Part shown: positions 51,201 to 62,023 of the stretch, piece after piece | How positions within the stretch are numbered: position 1 is the stretch's first letter | Layout of the letters: each line of letters begins with the position of its first letter | From: Caprimulgus europaeus | Lineage: Eukaryota; Chordata; Aves; Caprimulgiformes; Caprimulgidae | Length of the DNA: 64,000 bases | Direction of reading: 5' to 3' | NCBI GenBank assembly: GCA_907165065.1 | Contig: OU015524.1 | Coordinates: 40,987,295 to 41,051,294 of the forward strand | Program-made: the position numbers and the translations under genes | Notes under the pieces: model-generated | The model's input: only the letters and a program-made list of their open reading frames with translations | The model's database searches: none | What the model was told of the DNA's origin: nothing

Positions 51201-52613
51201 ATCAGAACATCTGCCATTCACAGTTATAGAATTAGCACTTTCCTTCACCACTTCAAACTTTTCCCCTTAGAAATTTAGTCAAAAAGTCTGACACTGAGAT
51301 CTCGCCAACTTAGAAAATCACCTGAAGGGATGTCATCTCACCGAGTCTGCTACAGTAGTTCCTTCTCTTTGTCTCCATGGGGGTTAATACAGCTTTGTTA
51401 GGTGAGAAGTATTTGGTATTGCTGTTGTCATCTTCTCTTGCACCTTTGCACAAACACTTTTTTGATCTGTTGGTGTCTTTGGAAAACAGTGTGTTTTCAT
51501 GATAGGAGTACCTATGCAACATCTCAAGTGTCTGCAGTGTTAGACATATCTATATTTATAGGTGTGATGGTATTTTTTTTTGTCTTGGCATCACTCTAAA
51601 GGAAAAAAAAATCATTACTTGGAAGGGTTTGAAGCATTACTGGGAAGAGAGGGAAGTTTTTCATCTGTCCACTATTACAAAAATACAGTCCATTAAGAAC
51701 AAAGGTGAGCAGAGCATTTTCAGAAAGACTTGAAGTGTCCTTACCTCTGAACGGGAAACTTCCGGGCTGCATTCACTTCAGGCACCCTAGAGAGCCTCCG
51801 TATGACGTGAAATGAACTGTCAAATGAGTTGTGGCAGTTCACTGGTGAGCATTGACTTTATGAGGAAATTTAGTATGTCTACTCTGATATCCTGGAAGCA
51901 CATCGAGACACATTACTAAAATGAGTTAGACAAGTGGTTGATGAAAATCCAAGAGCTGGTAAGAGATGCTCCACAGAAAGCTTAATAGACAACCATAGGA
52001 AAAAATAATTTTGCCAACTGGCTGACTGTTTTAACTTAGCAACTGGCTTATGCTCTACCCTATTCCTTAACATCTACAATAAATATTGAATTCTCTTCTG
52101 TTTACAAACCTTCTTAAACCATTTGCCTAAGGGGCACTGCAGTAATGAAGTCCTCAAAGTTGTGTTTAAGCATTTCCTCTTACTTCAAGAGTAAATCCAC
52201 CAGGTTTTCAGCCTCCCACAAAGACAACAAATGCAAGCATGTAAGTGCCATAAAAGCCCCAAGAAACTTCAGAAGCAATTTAAAATAATAAAAATATGCT
52301 TTTGGACACCTCTCACTACTTCTGTGTGGAACAAGGCTGGGCAGGGACTCGGGGACTGGAGAGGCAGATGTGAATTCACCTTGTGTAACCTGGTATTCCC
52401 TTTCTCTCTTCCCTGCGGTCCCCAAATCAGCTGTCACAGTACTGGCAGAAGTCTTCTGAGTCTTCCCTAGCCAGGAGTTTGCCCAACTGTTTGGCCCAGG
52501 ATTGCACAGAGAAGGAGGAAACCTTTCTGGCTGAAGCTTCTGCAAATGCACTGCTTCAGCAATCAAAGCAGCTGTCTCTTTACGAGGGAAAAGCGAGTAG
52601 TCGGAGAGCTTGA

Positions 52614-52634
52614 GGGGTGTGGGGTGGGGGGAGC
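52614..52634 (+). repeat. G-rich tract about 200 nt upstream of the GREM2 acceptor
   Basis: GGGGTGTGGGGTGGGGGG on the sense strand has G-runs with one- and three-base loops, enough for a G-quadruplex if the last run is split. It lies in the final 220 nt of the intron. Confidence 0.6.
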
Positions 52635-52836
52635 GATGTGACTTTCCACAGGGCCTGGACTCTTCATGATAAACAATCACCCTAGAGTAGAGCTGATCTC
52701 CTAGGAAAAGTGATGGGATTACAAAGGTGGTAAGATCTCCACTTATTATAAAAGCGTGCTTAAAGTTCAACTCCATTACAGTTCTGTTGTTTGAACAAGT
52801 GTCTTTCCTAACAGTCACTTGTGTTGCCATTGCAGG

Positions 52837-53343
52837 ATGATTTGGAAGTTTGCCTTGTCCGTTTTTCTGATGGCAGCGCTGGTTCGAGTAACAGACACCA
52901 GGAAAAACCGTCCTGCCGGTGCCATCCCCTCCCCTTACAAAGACAGCAGCAGCAACCACTCGGAGCGGAGGCAGCAGCTGAATAAGGAGGTGCTGGCCTC
53001 CAGCCAGGAGGCCCTCGTGGTCACCGAGAGGAAGTACCTCAAGAGCGACTGGTGCAAGACACAGCCACTGCGGCAGACTGTCAGCGAGGAGGGCTGCATC
53101 AGCCGCACCATCATCAACCGCTTTTGCTATGGGCAGTGCAACTCCTTCTACATACCACGGCATGTGAAGAAGGAGGAGGAGTCCTTCCAGTCCTGTGCTT
53201 TCTGCAAGCCACACAAGGTCACCTCTTCGACCGTGCAGCTGGAGTGCCCTGAGCTGGACCCACCTTTCCGACTCAAGAAAATTCAGAAGGTCAAGCAGTG
53301 CCGGTGCATGTCTGTGAATCTTAACAACTCAGGCAAACTGTGA
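52837..53343 (+). CDS. GREM2: Gremlin-2 (PRDC), secreted BMP antagonist, complete
   Basis: GREM2 binds BMP ligands such as BMP2 and BMP4 outside the cell and blocks receptor access. It belongs to the DAN family. The frame encodes 168 residues, the same length as human GREM2. Residues 1 to about 20 form a signal peptide (hydrophobic ALSVFLMAALV). RKNRPAGAIPSPYKD at 22-36 is the GREM2-type N-terminus, distinguishing it from GREM1. The cystine-knot (DAN) domain spans about 73-157, with cysteines at 73, 87, 97, 101, 120, 123, 137, 155 and 157; eight fit the family's four disulfides and C120 is probably unpaired. N-glycosylation sequons occur at N40 (NHS) and N163 (NNS). The ATG at 52,837 lies one base after the acceptor at 52,835. 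The frame extends a few codons further upstream, but that part is intronic and has no ATG. The whole protein comes from this one exon. Confidence 0.98.
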   Translation: MIWKFALSVFLMAALVRVTDTRKNRPAGAIPSPYKDSSSNHSERRQQLNKEVLASSQEALVVTERKYLKSDWCKTQPLRQTVSEEGCISRTIINRFCYGQCNSFYIPRHVKKEEESFQSCAFCKPHKVTSSTVQLECPELDPPFRLKKIQKVKQCRCMSVNLNNSGKL

Positions 53344-54173
53344 GAGCAGGCATGTAGCTACTGCTTGGTGTTGCCCCTATCAGATTTACTGCTGCCTCTC
53401 CCACTCAGCAGACTGTCTATTTTCTTGGTTTGTTTCTTCTTTTTCCTTTTTTTTTTTTTTTTGTGTGTGTGTTTTGTTTTCTTTCAAGAGGCCTCTCTCC
53501 AGCAAGGAAAGGGTCCTTGATGCTTGCCCACTGGAATAGAGCTTTTTAATGGGCTGTGTTAGGCACTTCACCATAGAATTTAATTTTATTCCCATTATCA
53601 TCTGATGATTGAGTCTTCTGGAGTGGAGCAGGCTGACAGAAGTTGGGATTAAGCATCTGAAAGTGACCATTTGGCTGAATCCAGCATTAAATGTTTCCAC
53701 TATGTGGAGTAAAGCCCTCTGCCCTACACTCCAGTCCCCTCCACAAGACAAGAATGACTTCCTTGTGCTTTGGTCCAGAGCTCGCCACTCCTGCTTGGAA
53801 GTGCTGGGGTGCTGTCCAGGACTGGGGGACACAATTGCGGGAGAGCAACGAGGACTAACATGCAAAAAGCAAGTGAGACTCTTTTGATGAGACTCATCTC
53901 CTTAAGATGACTTTAATTGTGCAATGACAGACGGTTCTGGGCTTGTTGTCTGAAGGGCAGATAAGAAGCGAGGGGGAGAGGGCGAGGTGCTGGGTCAGCC
54001 GCTGTGACCACTGAGCAGACTGAGAGTGGGTTCTGATGCTGTTGTGGTTAAAGTATATCAAACATGTGGTCTCCACAGCAGTGTTTATTTTGTAACCTAG
54101 CTATAGTAAACAGCTGTTTAAAGTATTATAGACCTAGCCATGTATATTTTTCTTGTGGCAGAATATGCCAGAG

Positions 54174-54179
54174 ATTAAA
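54174..54179 (+). terminator. GREM2: Possible proximal poly(A) signal ATTAAA of GREM2
   Basis: ATTAAA about 0.83 kb after the stop codon, followed by TGTGTTGAG and other GT-rich sequence. It is a weaker variant signal and may give a short 3' UTR form. Confidence 0.35.
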
Positions 54180-54945
54180 ATGTGTTGAGTAAGAGACTTG
54201 GTTGCTAGGTCAGCTGCCTGACTTAAAATGGACATGGTTTAACTAGGCTTTCAGTAGCTTTTTGTGTGTTAGATATATGTGTGTTTCCTACTCCAAAAAG
54301 GACAACATCCATTTATGACCTTATATTTATGCCTGCTCAGTCTGGGGAAAGTGGGAGGGTAGTGGGAGAGGAACTGAAAACACCTAAGGGAACAATGTTT
54401 CACGTAAAGTATAAAAGCACTGTCACACAAAGGACAAAATTTGGTAATTGCTGGACTGAATACAAAATCTGCATTAGTGTCATCAGGTTTTGGGAGTGAT
54501 GTCTCTCCTATGATTGGAAAGCATGTTAATGTGTTAAAGGACAAACCCATCAGTCCATGCTGCTGGAATGGGTCACAGCTGTAGGAACAGGGATAGAGTA
54601 AGTTGTAATTGCTACAGTATTGGTGGTCCTCTCAGTTTTTGAGTCCTACATAATCAGTGTTAGTGAACACTTGCAGTTCATTTTACATCATAGTATGTTG
54701 TTATTCAGTTGATGGAGTTTAGCATGTCCTGTATATCCCGTTTGTTCCGGTTCTGATCTGTATTAGTCCCAGCTGCATTGCAATCCTGTGTCTCAAAACA
54801 AACCAGCCCCTTCCTCCAAACCAAAGCCTGTGCGTGCTCAATTGTCTGAAGCTTACAAATTAAAAATGACATGCTGACTCCCTGATGCATGTCTCACAGC
54901 TCAGCATCTGCATCTAGTGAAACCAGCTTGCTGTGGGAGCCCTTT

Positions 54946-54975
54946 CACAGGATCATAGGATGGTTTGGGTTCCAC
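54946..54975 (-). mobile_element. Possible CR1 3'-end fragment in the GREM2 3' UTR
   Basis: CACAGGATCATAGGATGG followed by TTTGGGTT resembles the antisense 3' terminus of bird CR1. After this the match fades, with only weak similarity up to about 55,070. It may be a decayed copy or chance. Confidence 0.35.
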
Positions 54976-55723
54976 CAGCCCCTTCACAGGCAGCCGCTTC
55001 AAGGGGTTAATGTGTTGAGCACTCTCACCATCCAGGGTTTCAGTGCCACAGGTCTCTATTATGTGAGACAGGCTGCTCTAAGAGGCTTTCAGGACTGAGC
55101 TCCACAAGAGCTCACCAAGCGGTTTATGGGGATTGGCACGGGCAGGATGAGGTTGGTCGGGTTCTGTTAGCCCTGTTATGTGAAGGGCCACAGCTTTTCT
55201 GCTGTGATCTTTCAGCATGTCAGGAGCACAAAAGGAGACTCCCTTGCACAGGGATGGTCGTTTAGAGGTGGTCACTGCTGCGCTGCCAGCATCGTGCCAG
55301 CCACCCAATGGGCACCATTCAGTCTGGGCATGAGAGTGTTGGTGTGGGTGGGGCAGGGAGGTGGCAATAGCTATAGTCTGCTAAGACTCCAGGTATCTCA
55401 GTCTCTGCTTGAAAGAAATGACTGAGAGTCAGGCATTTTGGACGAGAGAGAGAAAAAGCACCCTAATAACTTCAGTTAGGAAAACTGTGCAAGAATCTTT
55501 ATCTTTAAGCTATGCCCTGCCTGGGTTTTTCACCAGTTTGCAATATGAATATGCTGCAGCTTAAAGCTCCTTCTAGGAGCTGTGTTTATGTAAAAACTGA
55601 GTTGAGCTTGTAATGGTTAAAACTGTATTTAATTCTTGTTTTATAAATGAAAACAAAAATGAAGAAATGCTTTAAGTATAATGTAATTATTTTATAGGTC
55701 TACTATTAAATTATAGATTAAAA

Positions 55724-55729
55724 AATAAA
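55724..55729 (+). terminator. GREM2: Probable distal poly(A) signal AATAAA of GREM2
   Basis: Canonical AATAAA about 2.4 kb after the stop codon in an AT-rich setting, with GT-rich sequence 25-40 bases downstream (GGTGTGCAG). Cleavage would be expected near 55,745. Confidence 0.55.
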
Positions 55730-55745
55730 GCTACTCTAGGGTTAT

Positions 55746-58700
55746 ATGGCATCCAGGTGTGCAGCCTTTGCTTCCAGCACCTTGTGTCCAGCTGCTTTCT
55801 AATCATTATATTCTCCAGCTTCCTTTTGACCCTACCAGATGCAGGTAAATGATGGCCCACCCTGACAACTTGGGAAGGCCTAGCTACTTCTTCCCTTGTC
55901 CCCCATCCTCCCAAAAGTACCTGCAAGGCAAGAGGGAAAAATAAATTGCACTAATCCCAAATTCCAGAGTCGATTCTGCATGCATTTTTTCTGGTTAACT
56001 GACAAGAAGACAACCAAAGCACCATCACTAGCTGAACTGCTGGCATAATTTGTGGTAAGAGAAGTAACCATTACCATGACCGAAGTGGTTTTGCTTAAAA
56101 TATAGTTAGATCCTTATGTAACAGGCACCAAACTACTTATGGGGGGGTGAGGGCAGGGGGGAAGTTGTTTATCTTAAGATACAGGTGAGCTTTAATGGTT
56201 GCTATCAGCTCTTGAATGAGTACAATGTATGTCTTTCTAAAAGCAGGGTAGTGTTTTGGGTTTTTTTCTTTTTTTTTCTTCCCAACTCGGAGAAAATATA
56301 GTTGCAAAATAACCTTGAAGAGAAACTTTAGTGAGGAAAGGGAATGAGCCTCCATGTGACCAGAAGAAATGCCTGTCATGGGTCCTGAAAGAAGCAGGAA
56401 GGGAGAGTTATGTTCTTTATGGCACTATAACTGACACCTGCATGAGCACTCTGCCCTCTTCCCTTCCCCATCTTTTGCCCAAATTCTCTCAGAGTTCAAC
56501 AGTGTAATGGATATATTTTATTTTTTTTTAACAAGCTGTTGATTTTGAGAATTATTGTTTTACTGTGCTTTAGCTACCTAAGCATGGTAAGGGCCCTCTG
56601 CTCAGAACTCACAAGTGCCTCAGTCAATGGTCTCAAAAGGAGCTCAGGCAGCTGTCTCCTCCCATGCCCCTCTCTCATTTCCACCTCTCTCTTAGCTACT
56701 CTCCTGTTTTGCGGGTAGCTTCATTGCCCAGCACCCACCTGAACCTCTACTGTTTGTGGTACAGCCTGAAGTCCAGCTCCAGCTATCCCAGTCTCTTGCT
56801 GCCTGACTACAGAACCACCATGCCAGACGTACACACTGTAATCCAAAAAATGGGTGGCAGACCTGAATGGCATGGGGCATGGTTTCTGTCTTTGCTGATC
56901 TGTTCATGCTTCGTTCAGGAAAACACAGCTCCGTAAGTTTTTCATAGCAGCTTAAAATTGGTGTAACCTAAGTAAGTTATATAATAGACTTGGCACAAAC
57001 TCAGCTTTCCTTATTAATCTAGAGTATGCAACAAAATAATTGCAGTGCAAAGACTTGTTTTCTCTCAATGAAATTATTAACTGCTTCCAACTTTTTAAGC
57101 TGATCACTGAAAAACTGGGCAAGAAAAAAACGTCAGTCCATGGAAGATGTCATTAATTGTATTCCTACTGCCACTGTTGGTTAATACTTAACTAAGTTTT
57201 GGAAGTGATTTGGGATGATGAAAGGTGCTACAAAAAAAGCTAACCACTACTGTGTCATGACACGTGACAAAGTACCATGCTTCTGAAAGGCTTTAATTTG
57301 CAAGCAAAACAACATGAATCTTCTTAGCACCTCATAAAACCCAGACTGTTATTCTCAGTAAGTCACGTCTGCTGCTCAGGTATGAAAGTCCTTATTTAGC
57401 TGCTGCATTTGTTTAAGGAACGGTGAGTGATATGTAGTGTTGGTGATCAAGAAAGGCTCAGAATTTTCTATGTGAGAACTCTTGTAGGACTACAGCCAAC
57501 TCAAAAGTATATGCTTGATGTTGCAGTAAATGGGGGGACAGGGGACCAATGGGGTGTTCAGCCTCTTTAAAACACACCTAAACAAACAAACAAACAAAAG
57601 AACATTAGTCCAGAATTCTGTAAAAAAAAAAAAGTGTGCCACTGAAAAAAAGAGCAGTGGTGAAACTTATGCTGGGAATCCACTTTGGGAGTGCTGTGGG
57701 TCAACTTTGGTGCTGTATATAGTGGGATACTTTGTACAGAAGTTTGAAAACAGGCTGGAGAGAAGCTATATGAGAGAGGCATGCTCAACCAAATAAGTTG
57801 GGCCTGACCAAAACAAAAGAGGAAAATCTATGTAGCAGCTTGTATGTGAAGATCACAACATGGTAGCACTGGTTGCAAGCAGCCTTTGACGTTCTTGAGA
57901 GAGAGAGGTTTACAAATAACTTTCCACACTCATGCTGCGGATCCAGTGAAAAAGGTGGTGTGCATTTATGTGACAGTCCTACCTGGTTGCTGGATAACAC
58001 TTTAGTGATATTAAAAAATAGAAAAAATTTATAATATGCAGATAATACTTTGAAATACGTATTTTACCCCTAAAAGCAATTTCTTGAGACTGTTTCATAG
58101 GCAGTGTTAAAAGGAACAGATTACAAACCTAAGCCAAATGCACTACTGGAAGGCATGCACAAGGTAGAGAAGTGAGTGATACATAGTCTGATTGGGTAAA
58201 GGAGACCGAAGCTCCTCACTACCACCAGCTGGGGAAAAGGTATTATGTCCACATAACTGGGAGTTACTGTCACTATGCTTTCAAAAGGCAAGGAAAGAGA
58301 AGCCCTGTTTCCACCAATCCCTTTACAAAGGTTTTTTCCTTGACCACAAGAGCCTGAATGGGATGTGGTGTTTAGGGAGCAAATGGATGCTAGCAAACTA
58401 CAGCATAGACTAACAGTGAAGAGAGAAGGCAATTATTTCATTATTATTCCTTTTATTTTCATATAAATTAACATTCTAAAAAAATTGAAATAGAAACACT
58501 AAATACAGTATTGCACATAGTGATCTTTGTTAGATGATCTATTATTTAGTATAATAATATACATACTGTAGGTACTGAAGGGAACAGGAAGGCTACAAAT
58601 GAAAACATGCTACTGTATCCTTGCACTTAGGAGTAAAGTTAAGAGGAAAAGACTATTGTTTACATAAATACAAACATGAATTTGAATCAGTGCCATTAAA

Positions 58701-59739
58701 ATAGCTTTATTTTTTAAAGTTTTTTTCCATAAGTTAGTTGTAACAGCAAATAATCTCTTCTTTTCTACTTCCCCAAATAGTAACATTACTCCCATCAACA
58801 CAAAATCTTAGAACTCCATTCTTGGTAATTTATATCCCTGCCAGAAATTATTACGAGTACAGGTTTTCACATAGGTTTGTCAGCAACAGGAGACTTGCTT
58901 TTCACATAGTGAAAAAAACATCTTTTCTAGTGCTTGGTATATGTGAAGAATAACAGATTCCTGAGGTCATATTTCTCACTCCCTTTTATGACACCCTGTA
59001 GGGTGTATTAGCCTCTGGACAGCTAGGAATGTCTATTGATGTGCTAGATTAGACAGGGAATGACCCAACCCATCAGGTCAGAGCTCATTTGCCTTACCCC
59101 AGTGATTTTCAGGTTCTAAGGTTGTGAGCACGTGCGTCCAATTCAGTTGCACACACTGTCTGCTTTTAGGAAAAGTGCGCTTTGAAATAAAAATGTTATC
59201 AATCATGCTGATTGATCTGGGGTTTAATTCGGACTGGAGGAAGGGGTTGTTATCGGTTGAACAGAACAAAACTAATATAGTAAATTCTGGATTGCAAGTA
59301 GGAATTAAGCATATGGTACAAAATGGAAGCCCTAAGTCATAGATTTCAATCATTAACCTCCTAGTCGGGGACCCTGAAAGCCTGGAGGAAAAGTCTGCAA
59401 TTCTGTGAAGTGTGAAATTTATGTCAATTAGTTGTTAGTTTATGTTCTGTCACTAGAATTGGCTACTGATTTCCATAAATGTTAATCCCCATGTGCATCT
59501 TTTAATGGCTCTCTAACGGAGTTTTAAATTAACTGTAAAGCTAGTTCCAAAAGGGAAGTCATGTACATGTAGCCGAAAGCCTGTCTGACTTAAGTGATCA
59601 GCAGTTAAAACTATACTATACCTTCTAAAGTTCATGTAAAAGTATTAGCTGCTTTATATATTAACAAACTATAATAGCCAAATCTCTCTCATACTCTCTA
59701 TCATACTTCTGTGCTTTTCTGTATTTTCCTGCTTTTCAC

Positions 59740-59742
<3 letters not shown>
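55746..59742. other. Intergenic DNA between the converging 3' ends of GREM2 and FMN2
   Basis: AT-rich unique sequence. Minus-strand AATAAA signals at 58,706-58,711 and 58,452-58,457 could extend the FMN2 3' UTR into it. No coding region was recognised. G-rich patches occur near 56,141-56,162. Confidence 0.5.

Positions 59743-59743
<1 letters not shown>

Positions 59744-59776
<33 letters not shown>
59744..59776. repeat. 33-T run (A run in the FMN2 sense strand)
   Basis: Thirty-three uninterrupted T on the plus strand. On the FMN2 sense strand this is a genomic A33 located just after ATTAAATTAA, so oligo-dT priming could mistake it for a poly(A) tail. Confidence 0.95.
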
Positions 59777-59782
<6 letters not shown>

Positions 59783-60516
59783 ATGCTGGATTTCTGACCC
59801 CGATACCACCTGGCATTCACTATCTGGCAAAAGATGAAGTAAAAGTATGCTGCCTTATCGATTTTAAAGATAGTTACAGTAAACATCTTGTTCCACAAAT
59901 ATTTAGTCATGGAGGGCAACCAAACAAGTTGGGAAAGCATTGATTATACTGTATAAACAGCACTTAACGATTCAAAATACAAACTACAAATGCCAACATG
60001 AAACGGATACAAACAATTCACTAGGAGTAACGTTTCTTTCCCTAATCTAAGTGCAGTACCATGAAGTCTTTGTGTTAGACAGATGTTGCCAGTAGGAATG
60101 GAAATGTTCTGCTGTATCGAGTAGCATTCTTATGAAGTTCAACTGAATGCAATTTTCAGCATGTCCAGAACTGATGCAGATGCTGCTTTTTATGCATGCT
60201 GATTTGGCCTATTTGTAATATACCGTACACTTTACAAAATACTGGTTTTGAGTGGTAAAGGAGATACAGAGTACAGGGAAGGTGTTTCAAGTCCATACCT
60301 AGTCTATTGCTGGGCACTCCATTAAAGTGATTACATTTGTGAATGAATGTACAACAACACATCAATTGGTGGAGAACTCTAGAGAACAAAAAGCGAATTC
60401 AAAAAGGTAAAGAAAGCAAACAATCAAGATGATGCAGTTTCCTTCCCCCTCACTCCCCACCCACAGGCATGTTGAGTTTTGGTGACCAGGTAACAACAGC
60501 TTTTGCTTTTCTTCTC
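59777..60516 (-). other. FMN2: FMN2 3' UTR (minimum extent, inferred)
   Basis: Non-coding sequence following the FMN2 stop at 60,517-60,519 on the minus strand. The true end depends on which poly(A) signal is used (59,779 or about 58,706). Open frames of 66 and 77 codons on this strand within it are chance. Confidence 0.5.
59779..59784 (-). terminator. FMN2: Possible FMN2 poly(A) signal ATTAAA
   Basis: Variant poly(A) signal on the minus strand about 0.73 kb after the FMN2 stop, directly before a genomic A-tract. Use is uncertain; canonical AATAAA sites lie about 1.1 kb further on. Confidence 0.35.
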
Positions 60517-60543
60517 TCAAATTTTCATACTTATCTTTGCTTT
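60517..60543 (-). CDS. FMN2: Formin-2, terminal coding exon (eight codons plus stop)
   Basis: On the minus strand, TTTTATTTTTCAG (acceptor at 60,544-60,546) is followed by codons for KAKISMKI and TGA. Human formin-2 ends, from memory, with the near-identical KAKISMKT. The exon joins in phase 0 to the exon ending at 61,942, whose last codon is ATT (Ile), reproducing the conserved junction DSGI|KAKISM. Formin-2 nucleates and elongates actin filaments through its FH1-FH2 domains and acts in oocyte spindle positioning and neurons. This exon supplies only the extreme C-terminal tail, a short basic segment. It is far too short to be found as an open frame. Confidence 0.9.
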   Translation of the reverse strand, partial: KAKISMKI

Positions 60544-61941
60544 CTGAAAAATAAAATAAATGTTAAAAGCAGAAAATTGAGTATACATAAAACCACCTCA
60601 CACAAATATGAAAAGCACAGAAATACATAGGCTAATGTTCAAATATACTTCCTGTAGAGTTGGCTTCACAAATAAATTTCCTTTGAAGCTAGAACTGAAG
60701 TAAATAAACTGCAGCTACACACTGCTTGTGAAATATTTATGTTTACTTTCCTTTTCATTCTATCAAATTTTCAGTAACACTGAAAGTCATCGTTTCAGTG
60801 CAAATAATAATGATACAGGAATAAATAAGCCTATAGTTATTTCTTAAAGAAAAAAAAAATCACTTAGTCTCTTTACATATGGCAAGATGTAGGTGAGATG
60901 GAGAAATCCAAGCCAATGTTAGGTTAGAATTTTTTTGAAATAACATCTTAATCTGGTTTCAGATAAAACTGATAAAATACAATCTAGTTTATCATTCCTA
61001 ACTAAGTCATTACTCCATTTACATTTTCTTGTGGGACTCACCACAGCCAACTCTCCTTAAATATTCAGAATAAGAAACAATAAATGCAGTATTATTTCTT
61101 CCTGTGTCAGATTGTTAGGTAGAATATAGTAAATTACCACCTGCTTCATTCCAAGGATGTGTCACTGTAACATAGCCATGACTACAAAGAGCAAAAGAAT
61201 TAAATCATGCTTAGAGGGGGATGAACAGGGACTTGGACACGTGAAAAAAATCTTCTGTTGTAATATTTTACAAATATAATTGATGACCAGTTGCTACAGG
61301 TATAATTTTAATGTGAGGTGCCAGATTAATTTTTTACTAGAGGAATATTCACTTTATGTAAAATCAGTCATGATCCTAGCAATGCTTAGGCAGTCATAGT
61401 GGAAAAGTTTCACTGAATGACTAGAATTACTCAGCTACTGTCATTAAAGTTATTTATCTCTTCTCAGAAGAATGGTTAGAGCACAGTATTGTCTTTTCTA
61501 GGGTTGCTATTCCAAACAAATCCAGTCCAGTGAAACAGAAGCCAGTAGTATTTGATATAGGGATCCAGCTTGAAAAATGTGTACCTATCAATTCTTCCAT
61601 ATGTTTTGTAACTGTAGGAAAGAGAGCAAATACAGAGTGAATAAGCTTGAAGACTGGAACTGCCTCTTTCTGCCTTCTAGGTGCATCCCACACCAAGACT
61701 GAGATGCAGATTGGCTGGGTGGGGCAATAATAGGCTGCTCTTGCTTGTGCTTCTTCTATTTTGTGGAGTAACATTCACAGGCAGAATTCAAGTTTGTTAA
61801 TCTAACACCTTTTTTAAAAATGCTAAACATTAAAAAAAAAACCCAAACAAAAAACTCCAGCAGAACAAAAAAGTACATCAAGAATAACATACCTATAAAA
61901 TACAAACAGGAAAAAGGTAGAATGAGGGAATTTTTACTTAC
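60544..61941 (-). other. FMN2: Last intron of FMN2 (about 1.4 kb)
   Basis: Minus strand: begins GTAAGT right after 61,942 and ends TTTTTCAG before 60,543. AT-rich. The 106-codon minus-strand open frame at 61,454-61,774 falls within it and resembles no formin sequence, so it is not taken as coding. Confidence 0.85.
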
Positions 61942-62023
61942 AATTCCAGAGTCATGTTTTGGTCTTATGTTGTATAGCGACTTCCCTTTTTTCTGCCTGC
62001 AGACTTCCTCTGCTTCTTTAACT
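61942..62023 (-). CDS. FMN2: Formin-2, penultimate coding exon (post-FH2 C-terminal tail)
   Basis: Minus-strand exon of 82 nt, flanked by CTCTCTTCAG (acceptor) and GTAAGT (donor). The first base completes a codon from the preceding exon; the remaining 27 codons encode [18 protein letters not shown] and then IRPKHDSGI. This closely matches the end of vertebrate formin-2 just after the FH2 domain: a helical, charged stretch that in formins helps bind microtubules and the spire KIND domain partner. An ATG at 62,035-62,037 lies in the upstream intron and is not a start. The gene runs off the window to the right. Its position tail-to-tail with GREM2 matches human 1q43. Confidence 0.95.

Larger units (their letters stand above)
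16447..52835 (+). other. GREM2: GREM2 intron 1 (about 36.4 kb)
   Basis: Bounded by GTATGG at 16,447 and TTGTGTTGCCATTGCAG ending at 52,835. A branch-point-like CTAAC lies at 52,808-52,812, about 24 nt before the acceptor AG. No coding gene was recognised inside on either strand. The intron holds an A-rich tract just after the island, a long hairpin, one clear and one old CR1 copy, GT-rich and G/C-rich patches, and motif-dense segments listed separately. Remaining stretches (17,010-18,800; 18,920-26,250; 26,460-33,470; 33,960-52,600) are AT-rich unique DNA in which I see no gene. Confidence 0.75.
53344..55745 (+). other. GREM2: GREM2 3' UTR (end inferred)
   Basis: About 2.4 kb of non-coding sequence follows the TGA at 53,341-53,343. 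It begins with a pyrimidine/GT-rich tract (17 T then GTGTGTGTG, about 53,446-53,471). A proximal ATTAAA lies at 54,174-54,179, followed by GT-rich sequence. A canonical AATAAA lies at 55,724-55,729, followed by GT-rich CCAGGTGTGCAGCC. A long 3' UTR is usual for GREM2. The end given assumes use of the distal signal. Open frames inside are not supported. Confidence 0.6.

Noticed and set aside
52819-52836. Extension of the GREM2 frame upstream (reading CCHCR before the Met)
   Set aside because: It has no ATG, and the splice acceptor at 52,835 places it in the intron. The first ATG in the exon at 52,837 gives the conserved 168-residue length.
52180-53214. 344-codon open frame on the minus strand, the longest apart from the CpG-island frame
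   Set aside because: It lies antisense to the GREM2 coding exon and its intron end. Its content is the shadow of a GC-rich conserved exon and resembles no known family.
61454-61774. 106-codon minus-strand frame next to FMN2
   Set aside because: Sits inside the last FMN2 intron, lacks formin similarity and has no matching splice pair.
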